From assembly GCA_023255735.1 (NCBI GenBank), contig JAGDVP010000025.1, positions 21,256-85,255 on the forward strand: DNA of 64,000 bases, in the 5' to 3' direction. Both the position numbers and the translations under genes were made by a program. Source of the DNA: Halothiobacillus sp. Its GTDB lineage: Bacteria > Pseudomonadota > Gammaproteobacteria > Halothiobacillales > Halothiobacillaceae. Under the pieces are notes generated by a model. That model was not told the origin of the DNA and did not search any database. It saw only the letters and a program-made list of their open reading frames with translations. This document shows positions 1 to 9,681 of this stretch, piece by piece. The first letter of the stretch is position 1. Every line of letters begins with the position of its first letter.

Positions 1-1061
1 TGCGTGCGTAACTGGAAGATATACGCCAGCACTTGCGCCACGGCGGTATACAAACCGGCGGGGATCGGTTGATCCACTTCCACATAAGCAAACAAGGATC
101 GTGCCAACTGGGGCGATTCAAACAAAGGTACCCGATGCGCTTGGCCAATTTTGCGGATATTCAGCGCCATTTCATCCGCGCCTTTGGCCACGACAATGGG
201 CGCCTCATTGCGGTTGGGTTGGTATTTGAGCGCCACTGCAAAGTGGGTAGGGTTGGTGATAATCACATCGGCTTGCGGCACCGCTTCCATCATGCGGCGC
301 TGAGCCATTTGCCGCTGAAGCTGCCTGATTTTTTGCTTGATTTCTGGTTTTCCTTCCATTTCTTTATATTCATCAATCAGTTCTTGGCGCGTCATGCGCA
401 AGCCTTTTTTGTATTCATACAGCTGAAACGGCACATCAATGAGCGCCACAATTAAAAGACCAGACGATAAGCCCAAAAAAGACCAAGCCAACAAGGCGCC
501 GGCACTGGCAAGCGCCGGCTCTAAGCTCATTAAGCCCAAACCCACAAATTGTTTTTCCTGAGCGGTAAATAAGCCAAACGCGATGGCCATAATGAGGCCA
601 AATTTTGCGAGGGTTTTCAGCAATTCAACGAGGGATTTCATCGAGAACATGCGGCCTATGCCGGCAATCGGATTTAAGCGGCTAAATTGCGGCGCTAAGG
701 CTTGAGATGAGAAATTCCAGCCGCCCACGAGCAAGGTCGAAGCGAGCGCCAGCACAACAGTGGCAATAAATAAGGGGGTGAGCGCAAAAAACCCTTCAGA
801 AAAAATCAAGGCCAGACGATGAAACATGGTGGCCGGATCATAAATCTCCGGGCGCGAAATAATAAAAGCTTGGCGCATCATGCCGGCCAAACTTGTCATC
901 ATTTGGCCGCCTAAAACTAGAAAAACCACAGCAGACCCAGCCGTGAGCGCAAGCGATGCCAGTTCACGAGAGCGCGGTACCTGCCCCTTCTCTCGCGATT
1001 CTTGAAGGCGCTTTTCACTGGGTTCTTCGGTTTTTTCTTGACCGTTTTCGTTTTCAGCCAT
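1..1061 (-). CDS. flhB: Flagellar type III export switch protein FlhB (C-terminus off the window)
   Basis: FlhB is an inner-membrane component of the flagellar export gate and sets the switch from rod/hook to filament substrates by self-cleavage. The frame is open from an ATG at 1061 to the window edge, giving 353 complete codons of a protein usually 350-380 residues long, so only the last few residues can be missing. The N-terminus is charged and Glu/Lys rich (MAENENGQEKTEEPSEKR), followed by four hydrophobic segments. The conserved autocleavage motif NPTH is encoded near 260-275, followed by FAVALKY. It is the last gene of the fliL-to-flhB block, starting 8 bp after fliR. The identification is secure; the stop codon is not visible. 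Confidence 0.95.
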   Translation of the reverse strand, partial: MAENENGQEKTEEPSEKRLQESREKGQVPRSRELASLALTAGSAVVFLVLGGQMMTSLAGMMRQAFIISRPEIYDPATMFHRLALIFSEGFFALTPLFIATVVLALASTLLVGGWNFSSQALAPQFSRLNPIAGIGRMFSMKSLVELLKTLAKFGLIMAIAFGLFTAQEKQFVGLGLMSLEPALASAGALLAWSFLGLSSGLLIVALIDVPFQLYEYKKGLRMTRQELIDEYKEMEGKPEIKQKIRQLQRQMAQRRMMEAVPQADVIITNPTHFAVALKYQPNRNEAPIVVAKGADEMALNIRKIGQAHRVPLFESPQLARSLFAYVEVDQPIPAGLYTAVAQVLAYIFQLRT

Positions 1062-1069
1062 GGGCAAGC

Positions 1070-1852
1070 TCAACCATCAACGTGCCGGAATAAATGGCTT
1101 AAAAACTGAAGCGCTTTTTGCAGAAAATGCTCAAGGTTGGGCAACCAAACCGGGCTAGATACCAAGATCAGAAAGAAACCGATCAATAGAGTCGCTGGAA
1201 ACCCAATCGAAAAAATATTCAGCTGCGGCGCGGCGCGCGTAATCACCCCCATGGCAATGTTCACCATGAGCAAGCTAATAATGACCGGCAAGGCGATTAA
1301 TAAGGCATTCACAAACATAGCTTGGCCAAAGCCGACCACCCGCCAGAAATCCTGAGGATTAAGGCCGATGGGCGACACCGGTAGCCATAAGAATGAATCC
1401 GCCAAGAGCTTAAGGGTTAAAGCCGGACCATCTAATGCAATAAAAAGCAAGGTGGCCACAATGGTTAAAAATTGAGAAATGAGCGGCACGCTCACGCCAT
1501 TTTGCGGATCTACCGTTTGGGCAAACCCCAGCCCCATCCCCAGTGCCATCGCCTCACCGGCCATAACAAATGAGCTAATCACCATGCCTAAAACAAAACC
1601 TATGGTGACGCCAATCATAATTTGTTGCGCAACCAGCACAATGCCTTCTGCCGATAAGGGGTCAATCGCAGGTGGCGCGGGTAAGGTGGGGGCGATAACA
1701 AGGCTTATCACCATGGCCGCCAACGCGCGCAACCGTTTGGGCACACCGCGAGCACCAAAAACGGGGGCGACCATTAACACGGCACCCACGCGAATGAGTA
1801 CCCAGAGATAGGTACCGACCCAGCCCATGATGTCTGCCAGTGGTAGGGTCAT
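1070..1852 (-). CDS. fliR: Flagellar export gate protein FliR
   Basis: FliR is a polytopic membrane protein of the flagellar export gate, working with FliP and FliQ. The 260-residue product has about six hydrophobic segments and the family-typical N-terminal stretch with GARGVPKRLRAL near residue 35 and the FAQTVDPQNG loop mid-protein. A longer frame opens at 1933, but that would overlap fliQ by 70 bp; the ATG at 1852 (MTLPLADIMG) gives the usual FliR length and leaves an 11-bp gap after fliQ, so I prefer it. It lies between fliQ and flhB in the conserved order. Confidence 0.95.
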   Translation of the reverse strand: MTLPLADIMGWVGTYLWVLIRVGAVLMVAPVFGARGVPKRLRALAAMVISLVIAPTLPAPPAIDPLSAEGIVLVAQQIMIGVTIGFVLGMVISSFVMAGEAMALGMGLGFAQTVDPQNGVSVPLISQFLTIVATLLFIALDGPALTLKLLADSFLWLPVSPIGLNPQDFWRVVGFGQAMFVNALLIALPVIISLLMVNIAMGVITRAAPQLNIFSIGFPATLLIGFFLILVSSPVWLPNLEHFLQKALQFLSHLFRHVDG

Positions 1853-1863
1853 GGCTTTGAGCG

Positions 1864-2133
1864 TTAGCCGATAAGGCTCGGTATGCGATGAAATAAATTC
1901 AAGGTGTAATCCGTTAACAAATGCAGCATCCAAGGCCCTGCCAATAAAATGGCAAGTACGACGGCAAAAAGCTTAGGGATAAAACTTAATGTCATTTCAT
2001 TAATTTGCGTGGCGGCCTGAAACATGCCAATTAATAAACCCACCACTAGGGCTGTTAATAAAATGGGCATGGATAACAATAAAATCATCACCATGGCTTG
2101 ACGCGTGATGTCGAGGACGGTATCGGCATTCAT
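1864..2133 (-). CDS. fliQ: Flagellar export gate protein FliQ
   Basis: FliQ is a small two-helix membrane protein of the flagellar export gate. The 89-residue length is exactly that of the family. The sequence shows two hydrophobic hairpin segments (about residues 15-38 and 55-77) separated by the conserved FQAATQINEMTLSFIPK loop, which is diagnostic for FliQ. It sits 45 bp after fliP and 11 bp before fliR in the standard order fliP-fliQ-fliR, so it should be co-transcribed with them. Confidence 0.97.
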   Translation of the reverse strand: MNADTVLDITRQAMVMILLLSMPILLTALVVGLLIGMFQAATQINEMTLSFIPKLFAVVLAILLAGPWMLHLLTDYTLNLFHRIPSLIG

Positions 2134-2178
2134 CTGGGCTTAACTCCCGTGGGGTGGTTCCAAAATGTATCCATGGGT

Positions 2179-3033
2179 CTAAGACGCAATCGGTGCGCCT
2201 AGGTAAAAGCTCGATGCCAACGTGCCCATGAGCAGAGTCCAGCCATCAACCAACACAAATAACATCAACTTAAATGGCAGCGAGACAATCATCGGGGAAA
2301 GCATCATCATCCCCATCGACATTAAAACCGAGGCGACGACTAAATCAATAATCAAAAACGGAATGAAGATTAAAAAGCCTATTTGAAACGCAGTTTTTAA
2401 TTCCGAGGTCACAAAAGCCGCCATCAGCACGGGGTACGGTACATCGTCTGGTGTATTGAATGCGGGGTAATGGCCAATATTCTGAAACAGGGCAATATCC
2501 GTTTGGCGGGTTTGGTTCAGCATAAAGGTGCGCAAGGGCGCAGCGGCATTGGCAATGGCCACTTGTGCTGTAATTTTTTGATCCATATAGGGTTTTACCC
2601 CGTCGTCATACGATTTTTGGAATACGGGCGCCATAATAAACAGCGTGAGAAACAAGGCCAGCCCAATCAAAATTTGGTTTGAGGGGGTTTGCACGGTGCC
2701 TAATGCTTGGCGCATCAGCGATAACACGATGATAATTCGAGTAAAAGACGTCATCATCAATAACAGCGAAGGCAGCAACGTTAAAACCGTCATCAAGGCC
2801 AAAATCTGCAAAGTGAGGCTGTATTGCGTGCCTTGACCGTTGGTGGTGAGTGTAACGGCCGGCAGCCCCGGTGCGGTCAGTGCATCGGTTACGGTCGGTG
2901 CCGCAAAGGCTGTATGCGGCAGAAATAAAAGCAGCAGTACCGCCATTAAAATCCCGAACAGACCAAGGCCGCGTGGTGTTATCAGGCCAGCGGAAAGACG
3001 TTTTAGTGGTAAACAAGCGAAGAAAGGCGTCAT
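2179..3033 (-). CDS. fliP: Flagellar export gate protein FliP
   Basis: FliP forms the central pore of the flagellar export gate in the inner membrane. The 284-residue protein starts with a long basic-hydrophobic leader ending in HTAFAAPT, consistent with the cleaved signal peptide typical of flagellar (not virulence) FliP. Family landmarks follow: [23 protein letters not shown] at about 80-105, [15 protein letters not shown], and the C-terminal [22 protein letters not shown]. The ATG overlaps the stop of fliO by four bases (ATGA), indicating translational coupling. Secure assignment. Confidence 0.97.
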   Translation of the reverse strand: MTPFFACLPLKRLSAGLITPRGLGLFGILMAVLLLLFLPHTAFAAPTVTDALTAPGLPAVTLTTNGQGTQYSLTLQILALMTVLTLLPSLLLMMTSFTRIIIVLSLMRQALGTVQTPSNQILIGLALFLTLFIMAPVFQKSYDDGVKPYMDQKITAQVAIANAAAPLRTFMLNQTRQTDIALFQNIGHYPAFNTPDDVPYPVLMAAFVTSELKTAFQIGFLIFIPFLIIDLVVASVLMSMGMMMLSPMIVSLPFKLMLFVLVDGWTLLMGTLASSFYLGAPIAS

Positions 3034-3752
3034 ACGGGTGGCTCTGCAGCGCGGGGGGCTTTGGGTGGTGCGGGAGCTTTATTTTTTTGTCCCATGTAAT
3101 TCTGCAACAATCGGGTGAACGGCACATCAGGATATGGAGCCGGCGCGCTTGGCTCGGGTGCCAAAGGCGGGTCTACCCAACCTAAAGCCGTTACTTGACC
3201 CGGCGCCACGCCCACTAACATTTGTCGATCGCCCACAGCCACGAGAAAAACCCGCTCGCGGGTGCCGAGCGGCATTTGCGTTAATACCTGCAAAGGATAA
3301 CGCCCGGCTCGGCCTGAAAACCGGCCAGTGCGCTTTAAAATCCACACCACGGCGAACATTAAAGCCAAAACCAGCACAAGGCTGGACACGAGCTTGAGCA
3401 GATACGCCGTACTTAAGGGATCAAACGCGGCGGGCTCTGGCTGTGCTTTGCTGCTGCTCGGCGGCTGCCCGAGTGACTGCACGGGTGAAAACTCAAACGG
3501 TGCCGGCTGTGCAGCGCTCACAGGGGGTGGCACAGAAGTGGGTACAGGCGTGGGCATTTGCATGGGCGCTGGATCAGGCGCTGGAGAGGGCATTTGCATG
3601 GGCAGCGGTTCTGCCGCGAACACCGCGCCGACACCCCATAGCATTAAAAGAACAAACGCGCTGCTGCGTGCATTTAATGCGGGAGCCCACCTAGCTTGCT
3701 GCGGGTTGCACACTTTTATCCCGTTGAGGCTACGCATGAAATGGGTCATCAC
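3030..3752 (-). CDS. fliO: Flagellar biosynthesis protein FliO
   Basis: FliO is a membrane protein that helps assemble the FliP pore. This 240-residue product has a hydrophobic N-terminal segment ending in FAAEP, a Pro/Met-rich low-complexity stretch (repeated MQMPxPxPxP units, residues about 50-80), then one strong transmembrane helix (about 118-140), followed by the FliO signature [20 protein letters not shown] and a cytosolic [20 protein letters not shown] domain. The C-terminus is again rich in Pro and Ala. Length and low-complexity linkers vary widely in this family. The start is uncertain: ATGs at 3752, 3749 and 3737 are all possible. The gene overlaps fliP by four bases. Confidence 0.9.
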   Translation of the reverse strand: MMTHFMRSLNGIKVCNPQQARWAPALNARSSAFVLLMLWGVGAVFAAEPLPMQMPSPAPDPAPMQMPTPVPTSVPPPVSAAQPAPFEFSPVQSLGQPPSSSKAQPEPAAFDPLSTAYLLKLVSSLVLVLALMFAVVWILKRTGRFSGRAGRYPLQVLTQMPLGTRERVFLVAVGDRQMLVGVAPGQVTALGWVDPPLAPEPSAPAPYPDVPFTRLLQNYMGQKNKAPAPPKAPRAAEPPV

Positions 3753-3764
3753 AGGGCAACCTAA

Positions 3765-4178
3765 TCAACGCAGCTTCTTTAAGCGCTCAGCGGGGCTAAT
3801 CACATCGGTTAAGCGAATGCCAAACTTCTCGTTTATGACCACAACCTCACCACGGGCAATGAGGGTGCCATTAACCAGCACGTCCAAAGGCTCCCCAGCC
3901 AATCGGTCAAGCTCAACAATCGAGCCTTGATTGAGTTGCAGTAAGCTTCGGATATTAACGATTGTTCGCCCAATTTCCATGGACAAGGTGACCGGTACAT
4001 CCATCAATACATCCAGATTGATGGGGTTTTCTTTATTGCTTGCCACATTGGTTTGCAATTGATCGAGCCCTAGCGTCTGCGCGGGATCATTTGGCTTGGC
4101 ATTTGCGTCTGCTTGTTCAGCCATTGCGGCGGCCCAGTCGTCCATGCCGTCAGGGGAGGTTTCAGAATTTTCTGCCAT
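3765..4178 (-). CDS. fliN: Flagellar motor switch protein FliN
   Basis: FliN is a C-ring switch protein that binds FliM and helps dock export substrates. The 137-residue product has a variable acidic N-terminus and a C-terminal SpoA domain (about 60-135) with LDVLMDVPVTLSMEIGRT, QLNQGSIVELDRLAGEPLDVLVNG and the end motif EKFGIRLTDVISPAERLKKL, all characteristic of FliN. It lies between fliM and fliO in the normal order. Nothing unusual. Confidence 0.97.
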   Translation of the reverse strand: MAENSETSPDGMDDWAAAMAEQADANAKPNDPAQTLGLDQLQTNVASNKENPINLDVLMDVPVTLSMEIGRTIVNIRSLLQLNQGSIVELDRLAGEPLDVLVNGTLIARGEVVVINEKFGIRLTDVISPAERLKKLR

Positions 4179-4228
4179 TTTGCTGCCTTTCGTGTTTATC
4201 CATTCGCTCGAATTTAAGTTGAACGGGG

Positions 4229-5275
4229 TTAATCTTGTGCATCGTCAATCGCGGGCGCTTTTGCTTTGGCGCGCAAAGCATCGTTGGGGCGCACCGTGCG
4301 CTCTAAACGCTCATGTACGGGGGAATCAATCCGAATCGCCTTGTTACCCCGATGCACACCCAGCTTGCCTTGATAGAGCGGCAATCCCTCGGCGGTGAGA
4401 ATAATTTTCTCCGGCATCTCAAAGGGAAGAATTTGACCAACTTCTAACTTCGCAATATCGGAGATGAGGATGCGGGCTTCGCCTAATTGAGCCACAAGCT
4501 CAATCTCCGCCAACCCCAGCTCGCGTTTGAGCGCCGATGTCCAGCGTTCATCCACCTCCAGGCGATCGCCTTGCATCCCCCCATCGAGTAAATCGCGAAT
4601 GGGTTCAATCATTGAGTAGGGGAACACAATATCGAATTTACCGCCGCCGCCTTCCACCTCAATTCTAAAGCTATTAACCACGACCACCTCTGTGCTTGAG
4701 ACGATATTGGCCAATTGCGGATTCATTTCATGACTAAGGGTTTGAATACTAATAGGATAAACCGGCATCCAAGAGCGCTGCACTTCATCGATGGCTTGCT
4801 CAAGCACGCGGGTAATAACCCGCAGTTCGGCTGGCGTAAAGTCGCGACCTTCAATCTTGGCGTGCAAACCGAAGCCGCCAAAAAAATTATCCACCAGTTT
4901 GAAGACGAGTTGAGATTCCATCATAAACAAACCCACACCTTTTAAGGGGCGCACATGCACCAGAGTCAGCGAGGTAGGTACATAAAGGGCATGGGAGTAT
5001 TCGGCGTATTTCATCATCCGAACGCCTTCAATGGAGATATCGACCGTGCGTCGCAGCATGGATACCAATCGAATCCGAAAATTGCGGGCAAACCGCTCGT
5101 TCAGCATTTCAAGCGTGGGCAAACGGCCGCGCACAATGCGCTCTTGAGTGGTTAAATCGTAATCGCGGGCTTTAGTTGGGTCACCCAGCCCCTGCTCGGT
5201 GGCTACATCGCCCTCATCCACGCCATTGAGTAAGGCATCGATTTCATCTTGCGAGAGAATGTCCGCACTACTCAC
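4229..5275 (-). CDS. fliM: Flagellar motor switch protein FliM
   Basis: FliM is the CheY-P-binding component of the C-ring. The 348-residue protein begins with the CheY-binding peptide (SADILSQDEIDALLNGV), followed by the CheC-like middle domain (about 40-230, with GVGLFMMESQLVFKLVDNFFGG) and a C-terminal SpoA domain (about 255-325) that heterodimerises with FliN. Length is normal. Its start lies 8 bp after the fliL stop, so the genes are co-transcribed. Confidence 0.97.
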   Translation of the reverse strand: MSSADILSQDEIDALLNGVDEGDVATEQGLGDPTKARDYDLTTQERIVRGRLPTLEMLNERFARNFRIRLVSMLRRTVDISIEGVRMMKYAEYSHALYVPTSLTLVHVRPLKGVGLFMMESQLVFKLVDNFFGGFGLHAKIEGRDFTPAELRVITRVLEQAIDEVQRSWMPVYPISIQTLSHEMNPQLANIVSSTEVVVVNSFRIEVEGGGGKFDIVFPYSMIEPIRDLLDGGMQGDRLEVDERWTSALKRELGLAEIELVAQLGEARILISDIAKLEVGQILPFEMPEKIILTAEGLPLYQGKLGVHRGNKAIRIDSPVHERLERTVRPNDALRAKAKAPAIDDAQD

Positions 5276-5283
5276 GCCGCCCC

Positions 5284-5847
5284 CTACTGCATCAACAATT
5301 TAGTAAAATACACATCATCAATCGCATTTTTTAAATTAGCGCGTTTTTCCAGCACGCTATTGATGGCATCTTTAAGCTCTTTTTGTAAGGCTTCTTTGCC
5401 TTCACGCGTGCGCAAATTGGCCGCATTAACGCCGCTTAACACCAACATGATGTTATTAATAATTTCAGCGCGATTGGTTTTAACCGCTGCATCGGCCGTA
5501 TGGCTGTAAGTCACCATATCCATTTCCACTTGCAGCAACTTTGCATCATTGGGAGCGGCTAAATTCACGGTAACCGGTTGCCCTAACGGAATGGTGACCG
5601 GCGCGCCGGCTTTGGCATCGCCATGCCCATCGCCCGCTTTTGCGTCATGCGCATCAGCTTTTTGTTCTGTCGCGGCAGGGGCTGCTGCACCAGCATCCGT
5701 GGCGGGTTTTTTCAGCAATAACAGGGCGCCCACGGCAACCACCGCCAAGAGCAAAAGAATAATTACGATCATTAAAATCATGACCAATTTATTCCCGCTT
5801 TTGGGTGCGGGGGTTTGCTCATCGTTCACCACGGGGGCCTTGGCCAT
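5284..5847 (-). CDS. fliL: Flagellar basal body-associated protein FliL
   Basis: FliL is a single-pass inner-membrane protein next to the stator that affects motor torque. The 187-residue product has a short cytoplasmic N-terminus, one long hydrophobic helix (about residues 20-46), an Ala/Lys/His/Asp-rich linker (about 50-85) and a periplasmic domain with VTVNLAAPNDAKLLQVEM and the C-terminal VYFTKLLMQ. An AAAGGAG-type ribosome site precedes the ATG at 5847. It is the first gene of the minus-strand operon reaching to flhB. Confidence 0.93.
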   Translation of the reverse strand: MAKAPVVNDEQTPAPKSGNKLVMILMIVIILLLLAVVAVGALLLLKKPATDAGAAAPAATEQKADAHDAKAGDGHGDAKAGAPVTIPLGQPVTVNLAAPNDAKLLQVEMDMVTYSHTADAAVKTNRAEIINNIMLVLSGVNAANLRTREGKEALQKELKDAINSVLEKRANLKNAIDDVYFTKLLMQ

Positions 5848-5930
5848 AAATCAACTCCTTTATCATGGATTTATTCATTCAACAGCGGCAGAAAAAGCTC
5901 ATGCCTATAGAGCGCGTAGCTTAACTGGAG

Positions 5931-5957
5931 CCGATCGGTTTTTCACACTGATATTTA
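5931..5957 (-). promoter_or_regulatory. Weak sigma-28-like promoter candidate upstream of fliL
   Basis: On the minus strand, about 85 bp before fliL, TAAATATC and ACCGATCG are separated by 10 bases. This resembles the flagellar sigma-28 pattern (TAAAGTTT, 11 bases, GCCGATAA), but the spacing is one short and the -10 is imperfect. In many gammaproteobacteria this operon instead uses sigma-54 or FlhDC. I regard it as a candidate only. Confidence 0.2.
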
Positions 5958-5986
5958 AGGAATAAGCACTTTTTAGCGAATTTAAC

Positions 5987-6925
5987 TTACGCTGCAACCC
6001 ATTTATGGGCTCGTTTATTTTCGTACAGGGCTTGATCGGCTCTGCGAAACCAGTCGCGTTCATCACCGCCCTGCTCTGATTCTGCTACCCCATACGAGGT
6101 ATGAATGGAAATGCGCTCGCCCGATTGAAGCTCAACGGCATGCTGCATTAACCACGCATCCAGTCGATCTGTCATTTTTTTGGCGCCATAGGCATTCGTT
6201 GCCGACAAAATGGCACAAAACTCATCACCACCCAAGCGAAACGCATGATCGGTTTCACGCAGTATGTGCATTAAGCCTGTGGCGAAGAGCTTGAGCACGC
6301 GGTCACCCACATCATGCCCCCAGGTGTCGTTAATGGATTTGAAGCTATTAAGATCCATCGCCACCAAGCAAGATTTGATGCCGTAGCGCACAAAATGGGC
6401 GTGTTCCCGCGCTAACTGCGCATCAAAAGAGCGCCGGTTTTTAAGGCACGTTAAGGGATCTTGCTGGGCATCGCTTAAGGCTCTTTGATACAACAGGCTG
6501 TTGCGCAAAGCAAAAGCCACTGTTTGCGCCAATTGCGTGAGCCAATGGCATTCCGCATCCGATAGGGCACGCACGGATTGGACGCCTAATTTACCCAAAC
6601 GCACATCGGCATGAGTCAGCTCAATCCACTTTATGGGCGAATTTTGCGCGGCTGTTGCGATAAAATTTTGCGTTTGAACTAGCTCGCTGTCCTGAATCCA
6701 AGCAAACCCTTTAATCGGCAAGTAGGTAATGACGCGCTCATATAATTCATTGAGCACGCTAACAGGGTCCGTGCAACGCTGAGCCGCCAGCACCAAATCT
6801 AAATTGAGTGCCGCCCACTCGGTGGGCAACCGATTGAGATTAGGCACGACCGCAGACAAAGGCAGCCGATAAGTGTTTGGCTCAATTAAAGAATCGCGGA
6901 GTGTGGTGCGGTAAGCGGCCATCAT
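5987..6925 (-). CDS. GGDEF diguanylate cyclase with unassigned N-terminal sensor region
   Basis: Predicted to make the second messenger c-di-GMP from GTP. The 312-residue protein has an N-terminal region of about 155 residues resembling a GAF-type sensor (no membrane segments) and a complete C-terminal GGDEF domain (about 155-310). The active-site motif is intact (RLGGDEF), and an RxxD product-inhibition site (RETD) lies exactly five residues before GGDEF, so the enzyme should be active and feedback-inhibited. Two adjacent ATGs (6925, 6922) are possible; an AGAGG lies just upstream. Position next to fliL suggests a role in motility control, but it starts upstream of a separate ~140-bp gap. 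The signal sensed is unknown. Confidence 0.88.
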   Translation of the reverse strand: MMAAYRTTLRDSLIEPNTYRLPLSAVVPNLNRLPTEWAALNLDLVLAAQRCTDPVSVLNELYERVITYLPIKGFAWIQDSELVQTQNFIATAAQNSPIKWIELTHADVRLGKLGVQSVRALSDAECHWLTQLAQTVAFALRNSLLYQRALSDAQQDPLTCLKNRRSFDAQLAREHAHFVRYGIKSCLVAMDLNSFKSINDTWGHDVGDRVLKLFATGLMHILRETDHAFRLGGDEFCAILSATNAYGAKKMTDRLDAWLMQHAVELQSGERISIHTSYGVAESEQGGDERDWFRRADQALYENKRAHKWVAA

Positions 6926-7054
6926 GTGCCTCTCATTAACGTTAGAAGTTAATTAAGAGTTAGCACAACGTATGCCAAATTTTAAATTCAACCCCAAGCA
7001 ATTGAATTTAATTAAAGAAATGCCCGCCGCTCAGCACAAGAGGCAGCGGATGGA

Positions 7055-8389
7055 TTAACCTGCCAAAGATTCGACACGTAAGCGCACCACCGGTGCTTGT
7101 ACGGTATCTAAGGTTTCAATCGCGGTGATGGCGGCGTTCATGCGGGCTTCTTGCAAGGGGTGGGTGAGCAACACGATGGGTAAATGCGCAGTTTCAATAC
7201 TGGCTTCTTTTTGAATCATCGCTTCAATATTCACGCCGTGGTCGGCCAAAATGCGGGCGATATTCGCCAAGACACCCGGCTGATCGCGCACGGTTAACCG
7301 CAGGTAATAGCCAGTTTCAACCTCACTCATCGGCAAAATTGGCAAATCGGTGATTTGATCGGGCAACACGGCCAGATGCGGCACGCGATGGGTGGGGTCG
7401 GCGGTGCGCGTGCGCACCACATCCACTAAATCGGCCACGATGGCCGAAGCCGTAGGTTCAGCACCTGCGCCCGCACCGTAATACAGCGTGGGTCCGACCG
7501 CATCCCCCCAAACCAGTACCGCGTTTTTAACGCCATCCACATTCGCCAATATGCGCCGCTCGGGGATTAACGTGGGGTGCACACGCAGCTCAACCCCATT
7601 CTCGAAGCGCCGCGCAATACCTAAATGCTTAATTTGATAGCCCAATTCGCGCGCGTACCGCACATCTTCCGTTTGAAGCTGGCTGATGCCTTCGGTATAA
7701 ACAGCATCAAACTTGAGCGGCATACCAAACGCAATGGCCGCCAAAATGGTGAGCTTGTGTGCCGCATCAATACCTTCCACATCAAAGGTGGGATCCGCCT
7801 CGGCATAACCCAAAGCTTGCGCTTGCGCCAATACATCGGCAAAGCTGCGGCCTTCATCGCGCATGGCAGTGAGAATAAAATTGCTCGTGCCGTTAATAAT
7901 GCCGGCCAACCATTCAATGCGGTTGCCCGCCAAGCCTTCACGAATGGCTTTGATAATGGGGATACCGCCAGCCACGGCGGCCTCAAATGCCACCACGGTG
8001 CCATTATTTTGCGCCAAAGCAAAAAGCTCATTACCCTCATGGGCGATGAGCGCTTTGTTGGCGGTAATCACCGGCTTACCGAGTGCCAGCGCCCGACGAA
8101 TCAGGCTGCTGGCGGGCTGCATGCCGCCCATAACCTCAACAATGACATCCACATCGGGGTTTTCGACAACGTCCATGGGGTTTGTGGTGAGCAGAATGCC
8201 ATCAAGCGGGCAAATACGCACCGCATCCAAACGCCGCGCTGACGCATGAATAACCTCAATCGACCGCCCCGCGCGCCGCGATAAATCGAGGACATTGCGT
8301 TTTAAGACATTAACCACGCCGCCGCCGACGGTACCCAGCCCCAGCAAACCAATTCGCACCGGGGGTAACTCATCTTTGATCGAACTCAT
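7055..8389 (-). CDS. hom: Homoserine dehydrogenase
   Basis: Reduces aspartate-4-semialdehyde to homoserine with NAD(P)H, the branch toward threonine and methionine. The 444-residue protein is the monofunctional, ACT-containing type: Rossmann domain with [11 protein letters not shown] near residue 15, catalytic domain with [23 protein letters not shown] and [18 protein letters not shown], and a C-terminal ACT domain (about 355-435, beginning [18 protein letters not shown]) that usually confers threonine feedback. Its ATG overlaps the stop of the upstream aminotransferase gene by four bases, so the two are translationally coupled; threonine synthase is next upstream. Confidence 0.96.
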   Translation of the reverse strand: MSSIKDELPPVRIGLLGLGTVGGGVVNVLKRNVLDLSRRAGRSIEVIHASARRLDAVRICPLDGILLTTNPMDVVENPDVDVIVEVMGGMQPASSLIRRALALGKPVITANKALIAHEGNELFALAQNNGTVVAFEAAVAGGIPIIKAIREGLAGNRIEWLAGIINGTSNFILTAMRDEGRSFADVLAQAQALGYAEADPTFDVEGIDAAHKLTILAAIAFGMPLKFDAVYTEGISQLQTEDVRYARELGYQIKHLGIARRFENGVELRVHPTLIPERRILANVDGVKNAVLVWGDAVGPTLYYGAGAGAEPTASAIVADLVDVVRTRTADPTHRVPHLAVLPDQITDLPILPMSEVETGYYLRLTVRDQPGVLANIARILADHGVNIEAMIQKEASIETAHLPIVLLTHPLQEARMNAAITAIETLDTVQAPVVRLRVESLAG

Positions 8390-9612
8390 GCCTGTGCCGC
8401 TCCCCGTTTGCCGGCCATGTCTGCTTGGCGCAATTCTTCTTTGCGAAACATAGATTTGATGCCACGCAAGGCTTGCCGAGTACGATGCTCATTTTCAATG
8501 AGTGCAAAGCGCACATGATCATCGCCGTAGTCGCCAAAGCCCACGCCGGGCGATACCGCCACCTTCGCTTCTTCCATTAAATGCTTGGTGAATTCCAGCG
8601 ATTTCATATGCGCAAAGAGCGGGGGGATTTTTGCCCAAACAAACATGGTCGCTTTGGGAATCTCGACCATCCAGCCTGCGGAATGCAGCCCTTCACACAA
8701 TACATCCCGCCGTTTTTGGTACATGTTGCTAATCTCTTGCACGCAAGATTGATCGCCTTCTAGCGCCAAAATTGCCGCAACTTGGATGGGCGTAAATGTG
8801 CCGTAATCAAAATACGATTTCATCCGCGCCAAGGCATTCACCAGCACGGGGTTGCCCACCATAAACCCCACCCGCCAGCCGGGCATGTTGTAACTTTTAG
8901 AGAGCGTGAAAAATTCAACTGCAATATCTTTGGCACCGGGCACTTGCATAATTGAGGGGGCTTTATAACCATCAAAGGCAATATCGGCATAGGCTAAATC
9001 ATGCACAACCCAAATACCGGCTTCTTTACAAATCGCGATTACTTTCTCAAAAAACGCTAAATCAACGCATTGCGCCGTTGGGTTGGCCGGAAAATTGATA
9101 ATCAGCATTTTAGGTTTTGGCCAGGTTTCTTTGATGGCGCGCTCAAGCTCTTCAAAAAAATCTACATCAGGTGTGAGGCGCACATGCCGAATATCCGCAT
9201 CGGCAATCACGCTGCCATAAGGGTGAATAGGGTACGCGGGGTTAGGCACCAGCACCGTATCGCCAGCCGACATGGTGGCCATAGCCAAATGCCCCAATCC
9301 TTCTTTGGAGCCGATGGTGACAATCGCTTCTTTTTCAGGATCGATATCCACGTCATAACGGTTTTTATACCAATGCGCGATGGCTAAGCGCAACCGAGGA
9401 ATACCCTTAGATTGCGAATAACGATGCGTGTCACCTCGGCGCACGGCTTCAATCAGTTTTTCGACAATGTGCGGCGGGGTCGGTTGATCGGGATTCCCCA
9501 TACTAAAGTCGATAATATCTTCGCCGGACGCTCGCGCCTTCGCCTTTAGTTCTCCAATAATATTAAATACATAGGGTGGCAAGCGGCTAATGCGGGCGAA
9601 ATTGTCGTTCAC
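8386..9612 (-). CDS. alaC: AlaC-type alanine/glutamate aminotransferase (PLP)
   Basis: Class I/II PLP aminotransferase of the AlaC (YfdZ) group, which makes alanine from pyruvate and glutamate; related enzymes act on aspartate-family substrates. The 408-residue protein has the conserved [18 protein letters not shown] start, NFPANPTAQ and the PLP lysine motif [16 protein letters not shown] (Lys near 235). Its four-base overlap with hom is a conserved arrangement in beta/gammaproteobacteria and ties it to amino-acid synthesis. Substrate specificity cannot be read from sequence; alaC is by homology. Confidence 0.88.
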   Translation of the reverse strand: MNDNFARISRLPPYVFNIIGELKAKARASGEDIIDFSMGNPDQPTPPHIVEKLIEAVRRGDTHRYSQSKGIPRLRLAIAHWYKNRYDVDIDPEKEAIVTIGSKEGLGHLAMATMSAGDTVLVPNPAYPIHPYGSVIADADIRHVRLTPDVDFFEELERAIKETWPKPKMLIINFPANPTAQCVDLAFFEKVIAICKEAGIWVVHDLAYADIAFDGYKAPSIMQVPGAKDIAVEFFTLSKSYNMPGWRVGFMVGNPVLVNALARMKSYFDYGTFTPIQVAAILALEGDQSCVQEISNMYQKRRDVLCEGLHSAGWMVEIPKATMFVWAKIPPLFAHMKSLEFTKHLMEEAKVAVSPGVGFGDYGDDHVRFALIENEHRTRQALRGIKSMFRKEELRQADMAGKRGAAQA

Positions 9613-9640
9613 GGTAATCCTGCGATAATCAATAAATAAT

Positions 9641-9665
9641 AAAACCGCGCCACAGCATGACGCGG
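9641..9665 (-). terminator. Intrinsic terminator after thrC (minus strand)
   Basis: On the minus strand CCGCGTC and GGCGCGG pair (one G-T wobble) around a seven-base loop and are followed by TTTTATTATTT. It lies in the 69-bp gap between thrC and the aminotransferase gene, so thrC may be partly insulated from the downstream pair. Confidence 0.5.
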
Positions 9666-9681
9666 ACGTTCAAAATAAAGG

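Noticed and set aside
3328..3930. 200-codon plus-strand frame opposite fliO/fliN
   Set aside because: Antisense to two well-identified flagellar genes and low in complexity; no independent support.
5900..5945. tRNA-like segment (GAGCGCGTAGCTTAACTGGAG)
   Set aside because: The 139-bp gap does not fold into a cloverleaf; only a short D-arm-like resemblance.
7621..8249. Long overlapping frames opposite hom
   Set aside because: Shadow frames from codon bias of a clearly conserved gene; no ribosome sites or recognisable domains.
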